Made by a program: the position numbers and the translations under genes. Shown here in pieces: positions 8,100 through 16,070 of a stretch of 32,794 nucleotides of DNA. The stretch is from Bryobacterales bacterium (GTDB lineage Bacteria > Acidobacteriota > Terriglobia > Bryobacterales > Bryobacteraceae), in assembly GCA_003487005.1 (NCBI GenBank), contig DNFG01000203.1, positions 1 through 32,794 on the forward strand, read 5' to 3'. Each line of letters starts with the position of its first letter. The first letter of the stretch is position 1. The notes beneath the pieces are model-generated. The model made no database searches, was not told the DNA's origin, and was given only the letters and a program-made list of their open reading frames with translations.

Positions 8100-8312
8100 A
8101 TGAACTTGACCAGGCCCCCGAGAGGGCACTATACCGAGACGGAAGTGGCGCGCTTACTAGAGGTTAGCCTGGAAGAGCTGCGTGAGCTGGTGCGCCACCA
8201 CATACTGGAATCGGACGAGCACAGCGAGAATCTGGCGATCACGTGTTATCAACCGGCCGATGTACTTCTGCTCCGGTTGCTGGTGGGGAACCGCAAAGCC
8301 GCGGCGGCCTGA
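8100..8312 (+). CDS. Small MerR-like helix-turn-helix protein
   Basis: 70 residues, essentially one winged-helix module of the MerR/excisionase type. GHYTETEVARLLEVSLEELRELV (10-32) reads as helix-turn-recognition helix, then HHILESDEHSENLAITCYQPADVLLLRLLV as the wing and closing helix. No effector or dimerisation domain follows, unlike full MerR proteins of 100 or more residues, so it is either a minimal DNA-binding protein or a partner-dependent one. Its stop lies three bases from the stop of the convergent 2-hydroxyacid dehydrogenase gene. The upstream palindrome at 8032-8045 is a candidate binding site. The target genes are unknown. Confidence 0.75.
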   Translation: MNLTRPPRGHYTETEVARLLEVSLEELRELVRHHILESDEHSENLAITCYQPADVLLLRLLVGNRKAAAA

Positions 8313-8315
8313 GGA

Positions 8316-9296
8316 CTAGGGCTGGAAGGCCTCCGGATTGAGGAGGTTGGCCGGGCGGCGGCCCAGGAGAACGGCGAGGGCGTTTTCCACGGCCATTTCG
8401 GACATGCGGCGACGGGTGGCGACCGAGGCGCTGGCGATGTGGGGGGCAAGGGTGACGTTATCGAGTTCCAGAAGTCCGGGGTGGACTTTGGGTTCCTCTT
8501 CAAAGACATCGAGGCCGGCAGCGGCGATTGTTTTGTTGCGAAGCGCTTCGACAAGGGCGGGTTCATCGACAACGGGGCCGCGGGCGGTGTTGACGAGAAT
8601 GGCGGAAGGCTTCATGAGAGCGAGTTCGGCGGCGCCGATGAAGTGGCGGGTTTCGGGGGTAAGGGGAACGTGGAGGCTGACGTAGTCGGACTCGCGGAGG
8701 AGATCTTCCCTGGACACGCGGCGGGCGCCGAGTTCGGCTTCGAGTTCGGGCGAGAGGGGGGCAGCGTCGGAATAGAGGATGTTCATGGAAAACCCTCTGC
8801 CGCGGCGGGCGACGGCCTGTCCGATGCGGCCCATGCCGAAGATGCCGAGAGTGCGGTGGTGGATGTCCTGGCCGACAAGGAGGTCAATGAGCCACTTGCC
8901 CCACTTGCCGGAATGGACGAAGGCGTGGCCTTCGACGACGCGGCGCGCCGCGGCCATCAGGAGGGCGAAGGCGAAGTCGGCGGTGGTTTCGGTGAGGACA
9001 TCGGGGGTATTGGTGACGAGGATGCCGCGGGCGGTGGCGGCAGGCACGTCGATATTGTCGTATCCGACGGCGACATTGGCGATGACTCGAACGCCATCAA
9101 GTTGGGCGAGGACGGCGGCGGGGAGTTTGTCGGTGAGCTGGCTGACGATGGCCTGGCAGCCTCGAGCGCGCTGGATCAGTTCCTCGGGGGAGAGGCCGGC
9201 GTCGGAATCGACATAATCGACTTCGCAATGGGGGCGGATGAGAGCGACCGCTTCGGGATAAATGCGTTTGGTGATGAGGACTTTGGGCTGCGACAT
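8316..9296 (-). CDS. D-isomer-specific 2-hydroxyacid dehydrogenase (glyoxylate/hydroxypyruvate reductase type)
   Basis: 326 residues from ATG 9296; an in-frame ATG further upstream (9380) would run into the divergent gene and adds no family sequence. The protein reduces 2-keto acids such as glyoxylate or hydroxypyruvate with NAD(P)H in the cytoplasm. The Rossmann motif GIFGMGRIG sits at 151-159, and the catalytic triad is intact: Arg239 in NTARGPVV, Glu268 in FEEEPKVHP, His286 in [18 protein letters not shown] at 76-84 is the usual substrate-loop region. Its start is 52 bases from that of a plus-strand beta-hydroxyacid dehydrogenase, so two NAD(P)-linked hydroxyacid enzymes share one regulatory gap, suggesting related glyoxylate/tartronate-type chemistry. 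The exact substrate cannot be read from sequence. Confidence 0.9.
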   Translation of the reverse strand: MSQPKVLITKRIYPEAVALIRPHCEVDYVDSDAGLSPEELIQRARGCQAIVSQLTDKLPAAVLAQLDGVRVIANVAVGYDNIDVPAATARGILVTNTPDVLTETTADFAFALLMAAARRVVEGHAFVHSGKWGKWLIDLLVGQDIHHRTLGIFGMGRIGQAVARRGRGFSMNILYSDAAPLSPELEAELGARRVSREDLLRESDYVSLHVPLTPETRHFIGAAELALMKPSAILVNTARGPVVDEPALVEALRNKTIAAAGLDVFEEEPKVHPGLLELDNVTLAPHIASASVATRRRMSEMAVENALAVLLGRRPANLLNPEAFQP

Positions 9297-9310
9297 GGCA
9301 CTTGACCCGA

Positions 9311-9340
9311 TTGTCGCACCGGGGCCCGCCGTTCTACAAT
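9311..9340 (+). promoter_or_regulatory. Candidate promoter giving a nearly leaderless transcript
   Basis: TTGTCG (9311-9316) and TACAAT (9335-9340) are spaced by 18 bases, close to sigma-70 consensus. The ATG of the next gene lies eight bases after the -10 box, so transcription would begin at or within about two bases of the start codon. Confidence 0.5.
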
Positions 9341-9348
9341 GCAGGCCA

Positions 9349-10251
9349 ATGACACTCGGATTTCTTGGACTCGGCATCATGGGCTATCCGATGGCCCGGA
9401 ACCTGTTGGCGGCGGGGCAGCGCGTGGCGTTGTGGTCGCACACGGCGGCGAAGGCGGTGAGGTTGGCGGGGGATTACGCGGAAGGGGCGGCGGTCTGCGA
9501 GACACCGGCGGAGGTGGCTGCGCAGGCCGACGTCATCTTCCTGTGCGTGGGGGACACGGCGATGTCGGAGGCGGTGACGCTGGGCGAGGGGGGGCTGATC
9601 GAATCGATCCGGCCGGGGGCGGTGGTGGTGGACTGCTCGACGGTGGCGGTGTCGTACGCGCACCGGGCGGCGGCGGCGCTGGCGGAGAAGGGGGCGCACT
9701 TCCTGGATGCACCCTGCACGGGGTCGAAGCCCGGGGCGGAGGGGGGAACGCTGACGTTTATGGTGGGCGGCGACCCGGCGATCTATGAAAAAGTGAAAAT
9801 CTACCTGGAGCCGATGGGAAAACAGCTCTACTACTGTGGAGGTACGGGGAAAGGGCTGCATGCCAAGTTGAGCCAGAATCTCATTCTTTCCAATCTGTTA
9901 CAGGCGTTTAACGAAGGGATGGTGCTGGCGTCGAAGGCGGGGGTGGACCCGGAGTTGATGGTGGAGATCCTGAGCAACTCGGCGGCGCGGAGCGGGTTGG
10001 TGTCGTTTAAGGCTCCGTATGTCTTCCGGCGGGACTTTAGTACCAATTTTTCAGTGAGATGGATGCACAAGGACATCGGACTGATGCTGGAATCGGCGGC
10101 GGAACTGGATGTGCCGCTGCCTTTGACGGGGCTGACGAGGCAGATTTTCCAGATGGCGATTGCGGAAGGGCATGGAGAAGAGGATATCTGCTCTACAATC
10201 AAGGTGTTAGAGCGGATGGCGGGGGTTGAGGTGAAGAAGGAGGGCGAGTGA
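9349..10251 (+). CDS. Beta-hydroxyacid dehydrogenase (3-hydroxyisobutyrate / tartronate-semialdehyde reductase family)
   Basis: 300 residues from ATG 9349, giving [20 protein letters not shown] with the NAD(P) motif GLGIMG at 7-12; a longer frame from 9262 overlaps the divergent gene and lacks family similarity. Other signatures: the substrate-binding block [22 protein letters not shown] from 120, and the catalytic lysine at 173 in [11 protein letters not shown]. The enzyme oxidises or reduces beta-hydroxy acids or glyoxylate-type aldehydes in the cytoplasm. It faces a D-2-hydroxyacid dehydrogenase across a 52-base gap. No classical Shine-Dalgarno is visible and the -10 box lies eight bases before the ATG, suggesting a leaderless message. 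A small hairpin follows the stop directly. Confidence 0.88.
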   Translation: MTLGFLGLGIMGYPMARNLLAAGQRVALWSHTAAKAVRLAGDYAEGAAVCETPAEVAAQADVIFLCVGDTAMSEAVTLGEGGLIESIRPGAVVVDCSTVAVSYAHRAAAALAEKGAHFLDAPCTGSKPGAEGGTLTFMVGGDPAIYEKVKIYLEPMGKQLYYCGGTGKGLHAKLSQNLILSNLLQAFNEGMVLASKAGVDPELMVEILSNSAARSGLVSFKAPYVFRRDFSTNFSVRWMHKDIGLMLESAAELDVPLPLTGLTRQIFQMAIAEGHGEEDICSTIKVLERMAGVEVKKEGE

Positions 10252-10269
10252 TCTACAATTTTTTGTAGA
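10252..10269 (+). terminator. A/T-rich hairpin right after a stop codon
   Basis: TCTACAA (10252-10258), loop TTTT and TTGTAGA (10263-10269) form a seven-base stem starting at the base after the beta-hydroxyacid dehydrogenase stop. The stem is weak and the T-run lies in the loop instead of after it, so this is a poor intrinsic terminator and may be a protein site or mRNA 3' end. Confidence 0.3.
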
Positions 10270-10603
10270 AAGTTCTTGCATTGCCGGAATTTCTATGAGA
10301 GACTGAAATCAAGCCAGGGAGGCAACTCCCACCAAAGCGAGACTAACCTCAAAAAAGACCCCTGAAGCATTCACCTCCCTGGCGCCCTCTGGGTCTTGCT
10401 TCCTCCTCAAAAACAGATTCGATGAACAAGGCTTCATCTGCGAGAAACGATATTCGGACAGAGTACGGGCCCCCGTCTGACGACGGGGGCTCAAGTGCTT
10501 CTGAGGCGGGCGAGTGGGGAAATGGCTGCGATCGTTACATCAGCGAGTCCATCCAGATGGCGGGATGGCGAATCATGGATGATATGATGGCGAAGGTTTC
10601 CGC
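10270..10603 (+). other. Non-coding region rich in inverted repeats, upstream of dxr
   Basis: About 330 bases without a convincing gene; the short frames on both strands (10309-10494 minus, 10422-10616 plus) lack ribosome sites and familiar sequence. Structure is dense. GCCAGGGAGG (10313-10322) pairs with CCTCCCTGGC (10374-10383); inside the left arm GGGAG (10317-10321) can instead pair with CTCCC at 10326-10330 around a GCAA tetraloop. AAGACCC (10355-10361) pairs with GGGTCTT (10391-10397), and GAAGC (10364) with GCTTC (10398). A TATGAT box at 10583-10588 and an AAGG ribosome site precede dxr. It could be a structured 5' leader or a small RNA; neither is shown. Confidence 0.4.
10469..10490. 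repeat. Strong GC hairpin in the dxr upstream region
   Basis: GCCCCCGTC (10469-10477), loop TGAC and GACGGGGGC (10482-10490) form a perfect nine-base stem, extendable by a G-T and a G-C pair to 10467-10492. No T-run follows, so it is not a typical intrinsic terminator, although it could end transcription from the left with help or insulate dxr. Confidence 0.5.
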
Positions 10604-11821
10604 ATGCAGCGCTTGACGATATTGGGTTCGACGGGGAGTATTGGGCAGAGCACGCTGGACGTGGTCCGACGGCGGAGCGACCGGTTTGGGGTGTATGCGT
10701 TGATCGCGGGGCGAAACGTGGCGGAACTGGCGCGGCAGGTGGTGGAATTCCGGCCGGCAGTGGCGATTGTGGCGGAGGAGGAAGACATTCCTGCTCTGCG
10801 GTTGGCGCTTGAGGGGTTGGGACTGGCGCGGGGGGAGCATCCGGAACTGGCTGCTGGGGTATCGGCATACCGGGCTGCGGCGGTCGCGGCGGAGACGGAC
10901 GTTCTGTTGTCGGCGATCGTGGGGGTGGCGGGTCTGGAGGCGACGTACGCGGCGGCGTGCGCGGGCAAGCGGATCGGGCTGGCGAACAAGGAGACGCTGG
11001 TGGCGGCGGGGTCGCTGGTGATGACGGCGGTGTCGGAGCACGGGGCGGAGTTGATTCCTGTGGACAGCGAGCATAACGGAGCGCATCAGTGTTTACGCGC
11101 GGGGCGGCGGGGGGAGGTCACGAAGCTGATCCTGACGGCTTCGGGGGGCCCGTTCCGGAACACGCCGAAGGAAGCCTTGAAGGAAGTGTCACCGGAGCAG
11201 GCTCTGAATCATCCAACCTGGAAGATGGGCCAGCGGATCACGATTGACTCGGCCACATTGATGAACAAAGGCTTTGAAGTGATCGAAGCATGCTGGCTTT
11301 TCGATTTTCCGGCCGATGAGGTGGAGGTGGTCGTGCACCCGCAGTCCACGGTCCACGCGATGGTGGAGTATAACGACGGCAGTGTGATTGCGCAGGTTTG
11401 TGCGACGGACATGCGGATGCCGATTCAGTATGCCCTGACGTGGCCGGAGAGGCTGGAAGCGCCCGTGCCGAGGCTGGACTGGGGGGAAGCGCGGACGTGG
11501 GAGTTCACGGCGCCGGATCTGGAGAAGTTCCCGCTGTTACGGCTGGCGTATGAAGCGCAGGCAGCGGGGGGAACGGCGGGTTGCGTGTTGAACGCAGCGG
11601 ACGAGGTGGCGGTGGAAGCGTTTCTGGCGAGGCGGTTATCGTTTCCCGGGATCGCGGAGGTGGTAGAGGAGACGTTGTCGCGTGCGGGAACGCGGGCGGC
11701 GGAGTCGATCGAAGACGTACTGGCCGTGGACCGGGAGGCCCGGCGGATCGCGGCGGAAGTCGCGGAAGAGCGGGCCGGAGTGCCGGCGGGAGTTGCGCTC
11801 CCGAGTGTTCACAAAGGATAA
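10604..11821 (+). CDS. dxr: 1-deoxy-D-xylulose-5-phosphate reductoisomerase
   Basis: 405 residues, normal length. Converts 1-deoxy-D-xylulose 5-phosphate to 2-C-methyl-D-erythritol 4-phosphate with NADPH, the committed step of the MEP isoprenoid pathway in the cytoplasm. Visible: the NADPH-binding GSTGSIGQSTLDV at 8-20; IGLANKETLV at 124-133; the metal-binding block VDSEHNGAHQCL with Asp154 and Glu156; TASGGPFRNTP; the flexible loop HPTWKMGQRITIDSATLMNKGFE carrying the tryptophan and the catalytic Asn-Lys and Glu; and a helical C-terminal domain. GAAGG lies seven bases before the ATG. The rseP gene starts seven bases after the stop, a common pairing, but the usual upstream partners uppS and cdsA are not here. 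Confidence 0.97.
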   Translation: MQRLTILGSTGSIGQSTLDVVRRRSDRFGVYALIAGRNVAELARQVVEFRPAVAIVAEEEDIPALRLALEGLGLARGEHPELAAGVSAYRAAAVAAETDVLLSAIVGVAGLEATYAAACAGKRIGLANKETLVAAGSLVMTAVSEHGAELIPVDSEHNGAHQCLRAGRRGEVTKLILTASGGPFRNTPKEALKEVSPEQALNHPTWKMGQRITIDSATLMNKGFEVIEACWLFDFPADEVEVVVHPQSTVHAMVEYNDGSVIAQVCATDMRMPIQYALTWPERLEAPVPRLDWGEARTWEFTAPDLEKFPLLRLAYEAQAAGGTAGCVLNAADEVAVEAFLARRLSFPGIAEVVEETLSRAGTRAAESIEDVLAVDREARRIAAEVAEERAGVPAGVALPSVHKG

Positions 11822-11828
11822 AGGGACG

Positions 11829-13142
11829 ATGGCATTTTTTGAAAATCTCTGGTGGCTGCTGGTACTGATCGGGGTCATGATTGTGATCCACGAGCTGGGC
11901 CACTACTGGGCGGCGCGCTGGTTTGACGTGCGCGTGGACGCGTTCAGCATCGGGTTCGGACCGCGGTTGTTCGGATTCCGGCGGGGCGAGACGGACTTCC
12001 GGGTGTCGATGATCCCGTTTGGGGGCTACGTAAAGATGGCCGGGGAGCAGCCCGGGGACGAAGAAGACCCTCGGGGTTTTCAAGCCAAACCACGATGGCA
12101 GAGGTTGATCGTGGTATTTGCGGGTCCGGCGATGAATATCGTGCTGGCGGTGGCATTGCTGGCGGGGCTGTTCATGGTCCGGTATCCGCAGTTGGCGAAT
12201 GCGGGTGCACCGGCGACGGTCGGGTACCTCAAGCCGGGCGGCGCGGCGGAGAAGGCGGGGGTGCAACTGGGCGATGTGATTATCCAGGTGGAGAACCAGC
12301 AAGGGCCGACGTGGGAAGATATCGTGCTGCGCGAGGTGGTCAGCGCGGACAAGCCGATGCCGATGCTGGTGAAGCGCGGCGCGGAGGAGTTGCGGCTGGT
12401 GGTGACACCGAAGCTGGACGAGAAGACGGGCGTGGGTTCAGCGGGCTGGGCTGAGCAGACGGACATCGAGGTGGGCGGCCTTCTGCCGGGCATGGACGCG
12501 GAGAAGAAGGGCTTGAAGACCGGCGATGTGCTGGTGTCGATCAATGGCGAGCCGATCCGGACGGTGTTCACGATTCATGATGCGCTGGCGGCGTCGGATG
12601 GTGCGCCGGTGGATCTGGTGTATCGGCGCAACGGCGAGACACGGGCGATGTCGATCACGCCGGCGCGGAGTGACGATGGCACGGGTGAGCAGCGGTGGCT
12701 GATCGGGATCAAACTGGCGCCGCGGGTGATTTACACGCAATTGGGTCCGGCTGAGGCGGTGCGGGAGTCGGTGAACCAGAATGTGAAGGGGGCGACGCTG
12801 ATCTTCCGGTTCCTGCAGTCGATTGTGGAGCGGCGGAGTTCGGCGAAGTCGCTGGAGGGGCCGATCGGGATTGCGCAATTGTCGGGGCAGGCGGCGCGCG
12901 AGGGTCCATTTACGTTCATCGGCCTGATGGCTACGGTGAGTCTGAATCTGGCCATCTTCAATCTGCTGCCGATTCCGATTCTGGACGGCGGCGTGATCCT
13001 GCTCTTGCTGATCGAGATCTTCATGCGGCGCGACCTGAGCCTGCAGTTGAAAGAGAATATCTTCAAGCTGGGGTTCGTGTTCCTGATGATGATCGTGGTG
13101 TTTGTGCTGTACAACGACATCACGAAGCTGCTGCCGGGCTGA
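11829..13142 (+). CDS. rseP: RseP-like site-2 intramembrane zinc metalloprotease
   Basis: 437 residues from ATG 11829, chosen because it sits seven bases after the dxr stop behind AAGGGA, and MAFFENLWWLLVLIGVMIVIHELGH is the family N terminus. A longer frame from 11682 overlaps dxr. The protein cleaves membrane-anchored substrates such as anti-sigma factors or leftover signal peptides within the inner membrane. The active-site HELGH is at 21-25 in the first membrane helix; two PDZ-like domains follow (around 110-200 and 205-290); the second catalytic segment LLPIPILDGG ends at 388, with Asp386 as the third zinc ligand; a last hydrophobic helix ends the chain. Co-transcription with dxr is expected. 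The cognate anti-sigma factor is not in this window. Confidence 0.95.
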   Translation: MAFFENLWWLLVLIGVMIVIHELGHYWAARWFDVRVDAFSIGFGPRLFGFRRGETDFRVSMIPFGGYVKMAGEQPGDEEDPRGFQAKPRWQRLIVVFAGPAMNIVLAVALLAGLFMVRYPQLANAGAPATVGYLKPGGAAEKAGVQLGDVIIQVENQQGPTWEDIVLREVVSADKPMPMLVKRGAEELRLVVTPKLDEKTGVGSAGWAEQTDIEVGGLLPGMDAEKKGLKTGDVLVSINGEPIRTVFTIHDALAASDGAPVDLVYRRNGETRAMSITPARSDDGTGEQRWLIGIKLAPRVIYTQLGPAEAVRESVNQNVKGATLIFRFLQSIVERRSSAKSLEGPIGIAQLSGQAAREGPFTFIGLMATVSLNLAIFNLLPIPILDGGVILLLLIEIFMRRDLSLQLKENIFKLGFVFLMMIVVFVLYNDITKLLPG

Positions 13143-13187
13143 GGCGGGGTGTGATAGAGTCCTCCGTGCAAGGAGGGCTTTGAAGAA

Positions 13188-14390
13188 ATGGGTGATTCGG
13201 ATCGCCGGAATTTCCTGCGCGCGGCCGGCGCGGGCGGGCTGTTGCTGGTGGAGCCCCGGACAGCTTTCGGGACGCAGGCCAACTCGACGGTTGAGATCGG
13301 GATTGTGGGCTGCGGGGGGCGGGGCAACTGGATTGGGCCGTTCTTTCCCGAGTTCGCCGGTGCACGGATTGTCGCGCTGGCGGACGTGATCAAGGCCAAT
13401 CTGGACCGGACCCGGGAGAAGTTCACCGTGGACGCGGGGCGGGCGTACCATGGACCGGATGCGTTCCGGGAGTTGGCGAACTCGAAGGTGGACGCGGTGG
13501 TGATCGAGACGCCGACGTACTTTCATCCGGAGCATGCAAGGGCGGCGGTGGAGGCGGGGAAGCATGTTTTCATGGCGAAGCCGGTGGCGGTGGACGTGTG
13601 GGGTTGCCAGGACGTGCTGGCTTCGGCGGCGGCGGCGAAGAAGAAGAATTTGAGTTATCTGGTGGACTTCCAGACGCGGGCGCAGCCGGTGTATCAGGAG
13701 ACGGCGCGGCGGATTCACCGGGGGGATCTGGGGGCGCCGGTGTTTTCGCAGGTGTTCTATTTCGCGGGGCGTCCGTCAAAAGACAAAGGGCGTCCGGGGA
13801 TGGATCCGGGGCAGCGCCGGTTGATGAATTTCTACATGGACAAGGTGCTGGGCGGGGACATCATCGTCGAGCAGAACATTCATGTGATCGATGTGGCGAA
13901 CTGGTTCCTGCAAGGCCACCCGTTGAAGGCGACCGGAACGGGCGGGCGGACGAACTGGGAAGGGACCGGCTATGAAGGTTCGGACGCTTGGGATCACTTC
14001 CTGGTGCATTACGATTATCCGAACGGGGTGCACGCGGATTTCTCGTCGCACCAGTTGACGAACGCGTTCAGCGATCTGTGTGTGCGCGTTTTCGGGCTGA
14101 ACGGCATGGCCGACACGCACTACGGGGGGATGGTCCGGATCAACGGACCGAACGCGTGGATGGGCGCGGAGAAGGACAACACGTTCAGGGACGGAGCGAT
14201 CAACAACGTGAAGGCGTTCATTCAGGCGATCCGGGAGAACAAGCCGGTGAACAACGCGGAGACGGCGGTGGAGTCGAACCTGACAGCGATTCTGGGACGG
14301 ATGGCGGCGTACAAGCACGGGACGGTGACGTGGGGGGAGATGATGGCGTCCGGGGAGAGGTGGACCGCCGACCTGAAGCTGCGCTGGTAA
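13188..14390 (+). CDS. Tat-exported Gfo/Idh/MocA family oxidoreductase
   Basis: 400 residues. The N terminus is a twin-arginine signal (DRRNFLRAAGAGG, RR at 6-7), so a folded NAD(P)-containing enzyme is probably sent to the periplasm. The Rossmann fold starts with EIGIVGCGGRGN (nucleotide loop 41-46). The catalytic-lysine motif, usually EKP, reads AKP here with Lys131 kept. HVIDVANWFLQGHP in the second half matches the C-terminal alpha/beta domain. Such exported members are abundant in Acidobacteria and Planctomycetes and act on sugars or their keto derivatives; the substrate is not known. AGGAGG lies 11 bases before the start. The DUF1080 gene follows after 16 bases, and that family hydrolyses 3-keto sugars, so joint periplasmic sugar processing is a fair inference. 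Confidence 0.9.
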   Translation: MGDSDRRNFLRAAGAGGLLLVEPRTAFGTQANSTVEIGIVGCGGRGNWIGPFFPEFAGARIVALADVIKANLDRTREKFTVDAGRAYHGPDAFRELANSKVDAVVIETPTYFHPEHARAAVEAGKHVFMAKPVAVDVWGCQDVLASAAAAKKKNLSYLVDFQTRAQPVYQETARRIHRGDLGAPVFSQVFYFAGRPSKDKGRPGMDPGQRRLMNFYMDKVLGGDIIVEQNIHVIDVANWFLQGHPLKATGTGGRTNWEGTGYEGSDAWDHFLVHYDYPNGVHADFSSHQLTNAFSDLCVRVFGLNGMADTHYGGMVRINGPNAWMGAEKDNTFRDGAINNVKAFIQAIRENKPVNNAETAVESNLTAILGRMAAYKHGTVTWGEMMASGERWTADLKLRW

Positions 14391-14406
14391 ATTAGTAACT
14401 ATCGTC

Positions 14407-15213
14407 ATGAAACGAATCGCCACGCTGACCATGATTCTCGCGGCGGCCACGACGGCCGTTTGCGCGCAGGCTCCGAAGCCGGTTCCCTGCCCCGACCCGC
14501 CGGGTTATCGCGACACGCCGCAGATTCCGGGGCAGCCCTGGAAGGTGCACGACATCGACCGGCCGAGGCCGGAGCGGGTGAAGGGCAGCGTGGTGGCGAC
14601 GCCGCCGCCGTCGGACGCGATCGTGCTATTCGACGGGAAGGGGCTGGACAGGTGGACATCCTTCCGGCGCGGCGAGGAACTGGCGCCGCAGTGGAAAGTG
14701 GAGAATGGCACGCTGACGGTGGCCGGCCGGGGCGACCTGGTGACCAAAGAGCAGTTTGGCGATATCCAACTGCACCTGGAATGGAAGCCGGGGATCGCGA
14801 AGTGCGGGCAGAACCGCGGGAATTCGGGTGTGATCCTGATGGGCCGCTACGAGATTCAGGTATTGGAAAGCTACAACAATGAGACGTATGCGGACGGGCA
14901 GGCAGCGTCGATGTACGGGCAGTTTCCGCCGCTGAAGAATGCGACGAACCCGGAAGAGGAGTGGAACAGCTACGACATTTTGTTTAAGGCGCCGAAGTTC
15001 GAGGGCGGCAAGATGGTGAGCCCGCCGGTGGTGACGGTGATTCACAATGGCGTTGCTGTGCACCACGGGCAGGCGTTCGTCGGCCAGATGGCGCACCGGA
15101 TTCACAAGCCATTCGAGGCGCACGGACCCGAGGCGCCGCTGGTGCTGCAAAACCACAATGAAGCGACGAGTTTCCGGAATATCTGGGTTCGTCGTGTGGG
15201 TAGCTACGACTAG
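14407..15213 (+). CDS. Exported DUF1080 protein (3-keto-disaccharide hydrolase family)
   Basis: 268 residues with a signal peptide (MKRIATLTMILAAATTAVCAQA) and a DUF1080 concanavalin-like domain from about 70 to the end. Signatures: IVLFDGKGLDRW at 72-83, the central GNSGVILMGRYEIQVLESY and the closing LQNHNEATSFRNIWVR. Characterised relatives cleave 3-keto-glycosides or disaccharides; others are only carbohydrate-binding. It sits 16 bases after a Tat-exported Gfo/Idh oxidoreductase, which could make the keto sugar it acts on. No clear ribosome-binding site precedes the ATG. The next gene, hpt, starts five bases after its stop and seems functionally unrelated. Confidence 0.88.
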   Translation: MKRIATLTMILAAATTAVCAQAPKPVPCPDPPGYRDTPQIPGQPWKVHDIDRPRPERVKGSVVATPPPSDAIVLFDGKGLDRWTSFRRGEELAPQWKVENGTLTVAGRGDLVTKEQFGDIQLHLEWKPGIAKCGQNRGNSGVILMGRYEIQVLESYNNETYADGQAASMYGQFPPLKNATNPEEEWNSYDILFKAPKFEGGKMVSPPVVTVIHNGVAVHHGQAFVGQMAHRIHKPFEAHGPEAPLVLQNHNEATSFRNIWVRRVGSYD

Positions 15214-15218
15214 CGGCC

Positions 15219-15740
15219 ATGTCAGGAGCGAAAATCGAGGTCTTCATCCCGGCCGCGCGTATCGCGGAGCGAGTAGCGGAATTGGGCGCGCAGATCAACG
15301 CGGACTATGCCGGACAGAGCGTGGTGGTCGTGGGGGTGTTGAAGGGCTCGTTCATGTTCATGGCGGATCTGGTGCGGCACCTGAGCATTCCGGTCCGGCT
15401 GGATTTCATGGGGACAAAGAGCTATGTCGGGACGACATCCTCGGGGCAGGTTCAGATCACGAAGGATCTGGACAAGCCGGTAGAGGGCGAGCACGTGCTG
15501 CTGGTGGAAGACATCATCGACACGGGGCTGACGCTAAGCTACCTGCGGCGCAATCTCGAGCAGCGGCGGCCGCTGAGCCTGAAAACGATCGCTTTTCTGG
15601 ACAAGCCGTCGCAAAGGAAGGTCGAGATCCAGGCCGATTACGTAGGATTCGAGATAGAGAATCGCTTCGTGATCGGCTATGGTCTGGACTTCGAACAGCA
15701 GTACCGCCAGTTGCCGGACTTGTGCGTACTGGCGGGCTAG
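15219..15740 (+). CDS. hpt: Hypoxanthine phosphoribosyltransferase
   Basis: 173 residues, standard for bacterial HPRT. It salvages hypoxanthine (and often guanine) with PRPP to give IMP or GMP in the cytoplasm. The PRPP loop HVLLVEDIIDTGLTLSYL lies at 92-109 with the paired acidic residues E97 and D98; VLKGSFMFMADLVRHL at 40-55 and LDFMGTKSYVGT at 61-72 carry the flexible-loop SY pair; VGFEIENRFVIGYGLDF near the C terminus is the purine-binding segment. It starts five bases after the DUF1080 stop, so it is likely carried on the same transcript, and is convergent with the small membrane-protein gene 15 bases away. Confidence 0.95.
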   Translation: MSGAKIEVFIPAARIAERVAELGAQINADYAGQSVVVVGVLKGSFMFMADLVRHLSIPVRLDFMGTKSYVGTTSSGQVQITKDLDKPVEGEHVLLVEDIIDTGLTLSYLRRNLEQRRPLSLKTIAFLDKPSQRKVEIQADYVGFEIENRFVIGYGLDFEQQYRQLPDLCVLAG

Positions 15741-15755
15741 CGGCGGGGGCGGCAG

Positions 15756-16007
15756 CTAACGTGCGGCATTGCGGCCGACGGGGTTGACGATGATGCCGGC
15801 GCCCCAGATGAACAGAAAGATGAACGCGCAGCCGACGACGATGTCGTAAGCGGTACCCTGCATACCTTCGATCTGAGGCATCAGCCCGATGCCGAGGGCG
15901 ACGAGCACGGCGGCAATATGCCAGTACCAGCGTGCGCCGCCGAAGCGCCACAGCAGCAGCACGGCAGCGATGAAGGAGAGCGCGTAAGTGATGGGGATGA
16001 GGGACAT
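15756..16007 (-). CDS. Small three-helix membrane protein, unknown function
   Basis: 83 residues. The start at 16007 is fixed by AGGAGG seven bases upstream; an earlier in-frame ATG at 16031 would place that ribosome site inside the coding region. Three hydrophobic stretches are clear: ITYALSFIAAVLLLWRF, WHIAAVLVALGIGLM and YDIVVGCAFIFLFIWGAGIIV. No charged active-site residues or known motif were recognised. It has its own good promoter (16030-16057) downstream of the sialidase-fold gene. I do not recognise the family; size and topology suit a small inner-membrane accessory protein. Confidence 0.7.
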   Translation of the reverse strand: MSLIPITYALSFIAAVLLLWRFGGARWYWHIAAVLVALGIGLMPQIEGMQGTAYDIVVGCAFIFLFIWGAGIIVNPVGRNAAR

Positions 16008-16029
16008 GGCTTGGCCTCCTGACACCCCC

Positions 16030-16057
16030 ACAATATCGCCGTGGGCGGCGGAGTCAA
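16030..16057 (-). promoter_or_regulatory. Sigma-70-type promoter for the small membrane protein
   Basis: On the minus strand TTGACT (16057-16052) and TATTGT (16035-16030) are separated by 16 bases, the best -35/-10 pair noticed in the window. Transcription would start near 16023, giving a short leader holding AGGAGG before the ATG at 16007. Confidence 0.6.
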
Positions 16058-16070
16058 GCCCCCCAATCCA

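Noticed and set aside
10313..10383. Inverted repeat considered as terminal repeats of a miniature transposable element
   Set aside because: Only 10-base arms, just 71 bases overall, no target-site duplication and no second copy in the window.
10309..10494. Short frames on both strands in the dxr upstream region
   Set aside because: No ribosome site, no familiar sequence, and they overlap strong inverted repeats; treated as non-coding.
13188..15740. Possible functional link of hpt with the upstream sugar genes
   Set aside because: HPRT is a purine-salvage enzyme; five-base spacing suggests co-transcription but no shared pathway is evident.
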